From: an uncultured bacterium
GTDB lineage: Bacteria; Bipolaricaulota; Bipolaricaulia; UBA7950; UBA9294
Assembly (NCBI GenBank): GCA_903859225.1
Contig: CAIOLV010000051.1
Location: forward strand, 1 to 11,178
Reading direction: 5' to 3'
Length of the DNA: 11,178 nucleotides
The first letter of the stretch is position 1. Each line of letters begins with the position of its first letter. Made by a program: the position numbers and the translations under genes. The notes beneath the pieces were generated by a model that was not told the origin of the DNA, made no database searches, and saw only the letters and a list, made by a program, of their open reading frames with translations. Of this stretch, positions 6,802 through 11,178 are shown piece after piece.

Positions 6802-8445
6802 ATGAAGCACGACGAGAAGTTGGCGGCACTGGTCGGACGATCGACGACGGTTAGGAACGCGTCTCGCGCGGAGTTGATCGAGGAATCGGTCGTGAACCGC
6901 GATGCGATCCTCGCTCCGAACGGAGCACTCGCCACGTGGACGCGGCCGGAGTCCACGGGCCGCAGCCCGAAGGACACGGTGTCCGTCCGTCGCCCGTCGA
7001 GCGAGAAGAGCATCGACTGGGACTCGCCGAACAACCTACCGATCACCGAAGAGACGTTCGACCTCTTGTTTGAAGACGCCGTCTCGGTCCTCGGTGCGAA
7101 GAAGCGGCTCTACGTCACCGATCGAGTGCTCGGCGCGGACCCGCGCTATGCGCTCACGACCCGAACGATCACCGACCGCGCGCTGACGGCCCTGTTCACC
7201 GACAACATGTTCCGTCCGATCCCTGCGGGTGCGGAGAAGGGAGTCTTCGGCGACCGAGCGTTCACGATTCTTGCCCTGCCGAACGACAAGCTCGATCCAG
7301 AGCGCTACGCGGGTCGCCTGCGCGTGGACCCGGCCACGGGGAAGACGACGACCATGGCCATTGCCATCGACTTCGATCGGCGAATGGGCATCGTTTACGG
7401 CTCGGCCTACTGCGGCTCGGTGAAGAAGCTCATGTTCTCCGTCATGAACTACCTCCTGCCCGGAGTCGGTGTCCTGCCGCTTCATTGTTCGGCGAACGAA
7501 GGCAAGCGCGGCGACTCGGCCCTCCTGCTCGGGCTCTCCGGGACGGGAAAGACGACGCTGTCTGCGGACCCGACGCGCGCGCTCCTCGGCGACGACGAGC
7601 ACGGCTGGAGCGACGACGGGGTCTGGAACTTCGAGAACGGCTGCTTCGCCAAGCTCATCAACCTCAACGCGGCCAAGGAGCCGGAGATCTACGACGCGAC
7701 GTTTCACGTGGACGACTGGCGCCGCCACGGCGCCATCATCGAGAACGCGATGGTCTACCCGGATGGGACGTGCGACCTCGATGACGAGCGCCTGACCCCC
7801 AACTCGCGCGCCTCGTTCCCCCTGTCGTACCTTGGGAACATCAAACCCTCCGCGTCCTCCGGTCATCCATCGACCATCCTCTTCCTCACCGCGGACGCGA
7901 ACGGAGTTCTGCCGCCGATCGCGCGGCTCACGAAAGAACAGGCGATGCTCTGGTTCCTCATGGGCTACACCAGCAAACTGGCGGGCACCGAGACGGGCAT
8001 CGTTGAGCCGAAGTCGACGTTCTCGCGCTTCTTTGGTGAGCCGTTCATGCCGCGGAACCCCGATGTCTACGCGCGAATGCTCGGCGAGAAACTCGACCGG
8101 CACGGGACAAGGGTGTACCTCGTGAACACCGGCTGGAGCGGCGGGCCGTACGGCGTCGGCAAGCGCATGGACATCACCCTGACGCGCACGATGGTCCGCG
8201 CTGCGCTCGAAGGTGCCCTTGACAAGGTCGCCTACGACGAGGATCGAACGTTCCACGTCCAGATCCCGCAGGCGTGCCCTGGCGTTCCGAGCGGTGTCCT
8301 TCGCCCGCGCGACACCTGGAAGGACAAGGCCGCGTTCGACGAGCGCTCGGCCAAGCTCGCCAACGAGTTCGCGGCGCACTTCCAGAAGGCGTATGGAAAG
8401 AAGGGCATCGACGCGGCGGTCGCGGCCCAATGCCCGGGTAGATGA
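6802..8445 (+). CDS. pckA: Phosphoenolpyruvate carboxykinase (ATP)
   Basis: This cytoplasmic enzyme converts oxaloacetate + ATP to phosphoenolpyruvate + CO2 + ADP, the first committed step of gluconeogenesis. The 547 residues match the usual ~540 of the ATP-dependent (not GTP-dependent) family. Visible motifs are the substrate-binding Arg in GRSPKD (R54), YCGSVKKLMFSVMNYLLP (203-220, K208/K209), the metal His in PLHCSAN (H228), P-loop GLSGTGKT (244-251), kinase-2 motif GDDEHGW (263-269), NSRASFPL with R336, and GYTSKLAGTE (388-397) followed by GWSGGPYGVGKRM. The sequence differs from enteric PckA at several linker positions but keeps the full active site. The start is ATG 6802 with AGGGG 6 nt before. 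The gene is monocistronic: it has a divergent neighbour upstream and a repeat-rich gap downstream. A hairpin spans its stop codon. Confidence 0.96.
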   Translation: MKHDEKLAALVGRSTTVRNASRAELIEESVVNRDAILAPNGALATWTRPESTGRSPKDTVSVRRPSSEKSIDWDSPNNLPITEETFDLLFEDAVSVLGAKKRLYVTDRVLGADPRYALTTRTITDRALTALFTDNMFRPIPAGAEKGVFGDRAFTILALPNDKLDPERYAGRLRVDPATGKTTTMAIAIDFDRRMGIVYGSAYCGSVKKLMFSVMNYLLPGVGVLPLHCSANEGKRGDSALLLGLSGTGKTTLSADPTRALLGDDEHGWSDDGVWNFENGCFAKLINLNAAKEPEIYDATFHVDDWRRHGAIIENAMVYPDGTCDLDDERLTPNSRASFPLSYLGNIKPSASSGHPSTILFLTADANGVLPPIARLTKEQAMLWFLMGYTSKLAGTETGIVEPKSTFSRFFGEPFMPRNPDVYARMLGEKLDRHGTRVYLVNTGWSGGPYGVGKRMDITLTRTMVRAALEGALDKVAYDEDRTFHVQIPQACPGVPSGVLRPRDTWKDKAAFDERSAKLANEFAAHFQKAYGKKGIDAAVAAQCPGR

Positions 8446-8463
8446 GCCGTTGGCTCATCTACC
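8437..8463 (+). terminator. Perfect 12-bp hairpin spanning the pckA stop codon
   Basis: GGTAGATGAGCC (8437-8448), loop GTT and the exact reverse complement (8452-8463) form a 12-bp stem that includes the TGA at 8443-8445. Only CTTAGG follows, not a U-tract, so it is not a textbook intrinsic terminator. It may stabilise the mRNA 3' end or, with the next hairpin, halt transcription. Confidence 0.6.
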
Positions 8464-8467
8464 TTAG

Positions 8468-8492
8468 GGAGTTCCAGCTGCGCTGGAACTCC
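8468..8492. repeat. Second perfect hairpin, 11-bp stem with TGC loop
   Basis: GGAGTTCCAGC (8468-8478), TGC and GCTGGAACTCC (8482-8492) are exact reverse complements. It starts 4 nt after the first hairpin, and its stem sequence is unrelated. There is no U-tract. Its apex GC-TGC-GC recurs in the leader hairpin at 9035-9054. Confidence 0.65.
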
Positions 8493-8534
8493 TGCGTGGA
8501 TCAGGGGCGACGCTGACTGGCCTAGGGGCGAAGG

Positions 8535-8636
8535 GCGAGTCCGCTCGGAAGGACCGCGCGGATTCGCCTGGGGACGAAGCTTCTGCGCGGATGGCTTCGT
8601 CGGGCTCGACATGCGGTCGGCTTCGCCTGGGCCGAC
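8535..8636. repeat. Cluster of three further stem-loops
   Basis: Stem A: 8535-8544 with 8558-8567, 10 bp with one G-U, loop 13 nt. Stem B: GACGAAGC 8573-8580 with GCTTCGTC 8594-8601, perfect, loop 13 nt. Stem C: GTCGGC 8616-8621 with GCCGAC 8631-8636, perfect, loop 9 nt. The word (C/T)GCGCGGAT recurs: CCGCGCGGAT at 8554, CTGCGCGGAT at 8583 and again at 9043. CCTAGGGGCGAAG (8521) and CCTGGGGACGAAG (8567) are near-direct repeats. No plausible protein is encoded here. Confidence 0.5.
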
Positions 8637-8644
8637 AGGAAGGC

Positions 8645-8686
8645 GAGGTCCGAGGTCCGAGGTCCGAAGTCCACGGTCCAGAGTCT
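8645..8686. repeat. 7-bp tandem repeat, about six units (GAGGTCC)
   Basis: There are three exact GAGGTCC copies (8645, 8652, 8659), then GAAGTCC (8666), ACGGTCC (8673) and AGAGTCT (8680), decaying in one direction. Read as protein it gives only low-complexity peptides. From memory, similar GTCC-type heptamer runs occur in intergenic DNA of several high-GC environmental bacteria. Confidence 0.75.
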
Positions 8687-8701
8687 GCGCGCCGAAGGCG
8701 G

Positions 8702-8908
8702 TCTGTTGAGTTCATAAGGCTCGTTGGGTTGTGTGCGGGTTGGCTAGCGGAGCCGAACGAACTGCGCGAGCCCATGAGTCCGACGGAAGCGACGGACTCC
8801 ACACACCCCACGAGCGGCCCTGCTCTCGAGCAAGCTGCTGGCTTCGAGTAGCGGGCCGCGAGTTCGCTCAACCCAACAGACTCAAGGAACCCGACGAACC
8901 CAATGAAC
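8702..8908. repeat. Two opposed tracts of degenerate 9-bp repeats with an inner hairpin
   Basis: The right tract (8870-8905) reads in 9-nt units AACCCAACA, GACTCAAGG, AACCCGACG, AACCCAATG, consensus AACCCRAYG. The left tract (about 8704-8730) carries the same units on the opposite strand. The outer arms TCTGTTGAGTT (8702-8712) and AACCCAACAGA (8870-8880) pair at 10 of 11 positions. Between them is a perfect 7-bp hairpin, GAGTCCG (8776-8782) with CGGACTC (8793-8799). The rest, including 8911-8958, shows nothing recognisable. The overall form is a roughly 200-bp inverted repeat unit. Confidence 0.55.
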
Positions 8909-8958
8909 AGGGTGCTACGCATTCTCAGCGGCGCGCTTCGGACCGCGGACACGCACCG

Positions 8959-8987
8959 TTGTAAACGACACAGTGTGTTGTTACAAT
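8959..8987 (+). promoter_or_regulatory. Promoter with embedded near-palindrome (candidate operator) for the DUF4004-bactofilin operon
   Basis: TTGTAA (8959-8964, 4 of 6 to the -35 consensus), a spacer of exactly 17 nt, then TACAAT (8982-8987, 5 of 6 to the -10). It is an AT-rich patch in GC-rich DNA. Bases 8959-8986 form an imperfect palindrome centred at about 8973: TTGT...ACAA ends and AACGACACA-G-TGTGTTGTT inside (8 of 9), with a one-base bulge. A dimeric repressor or activator could sit between and over both promoter boxes. Predicted start is about 8994, giving an ~80-nt leader. Confidence 0.65.
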
Positions 8988-9011
8988 GTCGGCGTCCTGC
9001 GGGCGGGCAAG

Positions 9012-9054
9012 GCAGAGCAAGTCTCTGCGTTGGACAAGTCCGCTGCGCGGATTG
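9012..9054 (+). other. Two small stem-loops in the leader of the DUF4004 operon
   Basis: The first is GCAGAG (9012-9017)-CAAGT-CTCTGC (9023-9028), perfect. The second is 9035-9043 with 9047-9054, loop TGC, with one bulge and one G-U. The second ends one base before the purine-rich Shine-Dalgarno (AGGGGGAGG, 9056-9064) and could modulate translation. No known riboswitch class is recognised. Confidence 0.4.
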
Positions 9055-9074
9055 CAGGGGGAGGTGTGCCACCC

Positions 9075-9788
9075 ATGGACGAAGAGAACCTGGTTGCCAA
9101 GAAAGAGGTCCTTCGCCAAACCGGCATCTCGTACGGCCAGCTCTATCGCTGGAAGCGAAAGGGTCTCATTCCTGAGGCTTGGTTCGTGCGGCGCTCGACG
9201 TTCACCGGGCAGGAGACGTTCTTCCCGCGCGACAAGATCCTCGAGCGCATCGAGCGGATCAAGTCGATGAAGGACACGCACCCGCTCGATGACCTGGCGG
9301 ACGTCATCACGCAACAGGTCAACGCCAAGGTGCAGATTGCCCTGGACCGCATGCGCGGCGCGACGTGGTTCGACGAGGCGGCGCTCAAGGACTGCGGCCT
9401 CGACGGGGCGGCCTCCAAATCCCTGACGTTGGCTGACGCCCTCTGCATTGCGGTCGCGAGCCGGCTCCGCAGCGCAGCGCGGCCGGAAGAGCAGGCGCTC
9501 GTGCAGCGCACGCTGCGCAAGAACCTGAACGAGTCGTTCCTCGAGCGGGCCGCGGAGACGGATCTGCACTTGCACCTCTTGCGAAAGCGGGTGTCGGCGG
9601 GCGGGATCTCGGCCGAGATCAGTCTGGTCGCGCTGGCACCGCTCGACGCGTTGTTCGATCCGGACGTCCAGCGAGTGGAGACGGTCGATCTGCGGAACAC
9701 GCTGGAACGGATCAAGCTCGATCTGGCGCAAGAAACCGGAGGGCCGCGCGGGGGTGCGGCATCGGGCAAGAGAGAGGAGGAACGATGA
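9075..9788 (+). CDS. DUF4004 / YhbD-family protein with MerR-like helix-turn-helix
   Basis: This is a 237-residue protein of unknown biochemical function. Residues 6-33 (LVAKKEVLRQTGISYGQLYR, then WKRKGLIPE) form a MerR-like winged HTH. The following WFVRRSTFTGQETFFPRDKILERIERIKSMKD (36-67) is the hallmark of the DUF4004/YhbD family and probably supplies the wing and start of a coiled region. The rest is mainly helical with low similarity to anything I know. The tail after 220 (GGPRGGAASGKREEER) looks disordered. The ATG at 9075 lies 10 nt after GGAGG (9060-9064). A longer reading from 8973 would start inside the predicted promoter/leader. The stop overlaps the next start as ATGA. In B. subtilis yhbD precedes the bactofilin genes yhbE and yhbF, so the linkage is conserved. 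A role as regulator of the downstream gene is inference. Confidence 0.85.
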   Translation: MDEENLVAKKEVLRQTGISYGQLYRWKRKGLIPEAWFVRRSTFTGQETFFPRDKILERIERIKSMKDTHPLDDLADVITQQVNAKVQIALDRMRGATWFDEAALKDCGLDGAASKSLTLADALCIAVASRLRSAARPEEQALVQRTLRKNLNESFLERAAETDLHLHLLRKRVSAGGISAEISLVALAPLDALFDPDVQRVETVDLRNTLERIKLDLAQETGGPRGGAASGKREEER

Positions 9789-10528
9789 GCGAGGACAAAC
9801 GGTCGGCCAGCCTATCCGGGGCCGGCAAACTGAGTGGCGGCGACTACACTCGCGTCTCGATCTCCGGAGCCGGCAAGGTGACCGGCGATCTCAAAGCCGA
9901 GGAGCTCCGTATCTCCGGCGCTGGGAAAGTGGAAGGCAACGTCGAGGCGACGCAGGTGTCCGTCTCGGGCGGGGCGTCGTTCGCCGGGTCGATCACGGCC
10001 GACGAGATGTCGGTGAGCGGCGCGGCGCGCATCGGCGGGGACGCCAAGGTCAAGGAGCTCAAGTGCTCCGGCACCTTCCGCGTGACGCAGAACGTGACCG
10101 CCGAATACGTCAAGGTGAGCGGATTCATCCACGTCGGCGGAAACCTCGAATCCGAGATCTTCAAAGCATCCGGCGGGTTCTCCATCGAAGGGCTCCTCTC
10201 GGCCGACAAGATCGAAGTGCGCCTCGGCGGGAAGTGCCACGCCAACGAGATCGGCGGCGAGAAGATCGAGATCCTCCGCGGCGGATTCCGCGAGCACGGG
10301 ATCCTGCTCGACGGTCTGGTCCGCATGTTCTCCGGCGGCGGCATTGCGGAGCTCAAAGCCGGATCCATCGAGGGAGACGACGTGGAGCTCGAAGACACGA
10401 CGGCCGACGCGGTGCGCGGCAAGCGCATCAAGATCGGGCCGGGATGCAAGATCACGACCGTCGAGTACAGCGAGACCCTCGAAGCGCACTCGAGCGCGAA
10501 GATCGAGAAGCAGACGAAGATAGAGTGA
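9785..10528 (+). CDS. Bactofilin-type polymer-forming cytoskeletal protein (YhbE/YhbF-like)
   Basis: Bactofilins are beta-helical proteins that polymerise without nucleotide into filaments on the inner membrane. They take part in cell shape, polarity or motility. The 247-residue protein shows a very regular repeat: SG pairs at residues 11, 27, 44, 61, 78, 95, 112 and 129, so eight rungs of 16-17 residues (SGAGKVxG..xAEELxI type). A less regular half (about 145-247) follows, with further V/I alternation, VRLGGK, IKIGPGC and EYSETLEAH. There is no signal peptide, and the N-terminus is charged and short. Known B. subtilis relatives are BacE and BacF (YhbE, YhbF), needed for swarming; here there is a single copy. 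The start ATG 9785 overlaps the DUF4004 stop by 4 nt, with AGGAGG at 9775-9780. An intrinsic terminator follows at 10552. Confidence 0.88.
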   Translation: MSEDKRSASLSGAGKLSGGDYTRVSISGAGKVTGDLKAEELRISGAGKVEGNVEATQVSVSGGASFAGSITADEMSVSGAARIGGDAKVKELKCSGTFRVTQNVTAEYVKVSGFIHVGGNLESEIFKASGGFSIEGLLSADKIEVRLGGKCHANEIGGEKIEILRGGFREHGILLDGLVRMFSGGGIAELKAGSIEGDDVELEDTTADAVRGKRIKIGPGCKITTVEYSETLEAHSSAKIEKQTKIE

Positions 10529-10551
10529 CCGCGCTCAATTCCTGGATTGCT

Positions 10552-10588
10552 GGCCACCGGCCCAGAGGCCGGTGGCCTTCTCTTGTCT
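10552..10588 (+). terminator. Intrinsic (Rho-independent) terminator of the DUF4004-bactofilin operon
   Basis: A perfect 11-bp GC-rich stem pairs GGCCACCGGCC (10552-10562) with GGCCGGTGGCC (10567-10577) around a CAGA loop. It is followed by the T-rich TTCTCTTGTCT (10578-10588). It lies 24 nt after the bactofilin stop and 16 nt from the convergent lpd gene. The minus strand lacks a U-tract, so it mainly serves the plus-strand operon. Confidence 0.88.
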
Positions 10589-10603
10589 GGAGGGCATTGC
10601 AGC

Positions 10604-11178
10604 TCAGCGTTTGACGGTGTGAATGCTGCGCCCTAGGGCGTTCTCGACCGCTTCGTGGAAGCCCTCGGGCAACGTGGGGTGCGCGTGCACGGTCTCCGCG
10701 ACCTGTTCCAGCGTGAGGCCGTGGCGCACGGCGAGCGCTCCCTCGGCGAGGAGGTCTGATGCCTCGGCGCCGACGATCGTGACGCCGAGGATGCGATGAT
10801 CCTCATTCGACGCGACGACCTGGAAGAAGCCCTCCGTCTCGCGCATTCCGAGCGCCTTTCCTAGCACGGCGTAGGCAAATCGTCCGACGACCGTGTTGCG
10901 GCCGGCGGCGCGGGCCGCCGCTTCGGACAACCCAATCGACGCGACCTCGGGGTCGGTGAACACGACCTGAGGAATGAGGTCTGCCGGCGTGGCGGGATAC
11001 GTGTCGCCGGCCATCGCGTGCGCGACGACGATGCCGTCGGCCGACGCTTTGTGCGCCAGCATCGGACCTGGGACGACGTCCCCAATGGCGTATACGCCGG
11101 GAGCCGACGTCTCGCAGCGCCCGCTCACGGGGATCGCGCCGCGGCGGTCGGGTTCGACGCCGATCTTGTCGAGGCCGA
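10604..11178 (-). CDS. lpdA: Dihydrolipoyl dehydrogenase, C-terminal part (5' end outside window)
   Basis: This is the E3 flavoprotein of the pyruvate/2-oxoglutarate dehydrogenase and glycine-cleavage complexes, which reoxidises dihydrolipoamide with NAD+. The minus-strand frame is open to base 11178, so about 191 C-terminal residues are present and the FAD- and NAD-binding parts lie outside. Visible parts: GLDKIGVEPDRRGAIPV, then the FAD-contacting GVYAIGDVVPGPMLAHKA. The dimerisation domain runs from PQVVFTDPEVASIGLSE through GFFQVVASNEDHRILGVTIVG and DLLAEGALAV to HAHPTLPEGFHEA, where the catalytic His-Glu pair (HPTxxE) sits. The usual AHKA.EEG reads AHKASADG, a minor deviation. The combination of MLAHKA and HAHPT favours dihydrolipoyl dehydrogenase over mercuric or glutathione reductase. 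It ends with TGA at 10606-10604. Promoter and start are beyond the window. Confidence 0.92.
   Translation of the reverse strand, partial: GLDKIGVEPDRRGAIPVSGRCETSAPGVYAIGDVVPGPMLAHKASADGIVVAHAMAGDTYPATPADLIPQVVFTDPEVASIGLSEAAARAAGRNTVVGRFAYAVLGKALGMRETEGFFQVVASNEDHRILGVTIVGAEASDLLAEGALAVRHGLTLEQVAETVHAHPTLPEGFHEAVENALGRSIHTVKR

Noticed and set aside
7036..8430. Long minus-strand open frame (464 codons) antisense to pckA
   Set aside because: Same GC-skew artefact. The translated product resembles no family, while pckA has every active-site motif.
8645..8686. Possible CRISPR array
   Set aside because: The units are 7 bp with no spacers, and no cas genes are nearby.
8464..9072. 202-codon minus-strand open frame across the repeat island (and an 86-codon plus-strand frame at 8591-8851)
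   Set aside because: The peptides merely translate the 7-bp and 9-bp repeats (GPWTSDLGPRTS, FIGFVGFLESVGL). There is no good start context, and the frame crosses hairpins and a promoter.
9754..10614. 286-codon plus-strand open frame overlapping the bactofilin gene
   Set aside because: It is a frame-shifted shadow, arginine-rich. The bactofilin frame has regular repeats, a Shine-Dalgarno and a terminator placed after its stop.

Overview
The window is GC-rich (roughly two thirds G+C by eye) and densely packed. It reads as chromosomal sequence from a free-living, probably uncultured, high-GC bacterium. I cannot place it in a phylum. Two small modules (PLDc_N protein + ABC ATPase + ABC permease; DUF4004 protein + bactofilin) match gene sets I know from Bacillus subtilis (yxlEFG and yhbD-yhbEF). 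The base composition, and a large island of short degenerate repeats, argue against a Bacillus relative. No tRNA, rRNA, CRISPR array, transposase or phage gene is visible.

Layout. (1) Bases 1-4559, plus strand: a tightly coupled run of four genes. These are the 3' part of the primary sigma factor (rpoD), miaA (tRNA A37 prenylation), a fused NAD(P)HX epimerase/dehydratase (nnrE-nnrD) and a TatD-family nuclease. Spacing is 1 nt or overlapping throughout, and the last three start at TTG or GTG codons with strong Shine-Dalgarno sequences lying inside the preceding gene. (2) 4560-4688: a convergent gap with an imperfect inverted repeat. (3) 6596-4689, minus strand: a three-gene membrane module behind a good sigma-70-type promoter (6651-6623). 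(4) 6802-8445, plus strand: ATP-dependent phosphoenolpyruvate carboxykinase (pckA), the entry step of gluconeogenesis. (5) 8437-8958: a 0.5-kb non-coding repeat island. It starts with two perfect back-to-back hairpins, the first spanning the pckA stop codon. Further hairpins, a 7-bp tandem repeat and two opposed tracts of degenerate 9-bp repeats follow. (6) 8959-10588, plus strand: a promoter whose 17-bp spacer sits inside a near-palindrome, a structured leader, a MerR-like DUF4004 gene, a bactofilin-type gene and a classical intrinsic terminator. (7) 10604 to the window end, minus strand: the C-terminal part of dihydrolipoyl dehydrogenase (lpd).

Most of the content is ordinary housekeeping. 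The parts most worth a second look are the promoter/palindrome in front of the DUF4004-bactofilin operon (possible autoregulation by a MerR-like DNA-binding protein of a cytoskeletal gene) and the repeat island between pckA and that operon.
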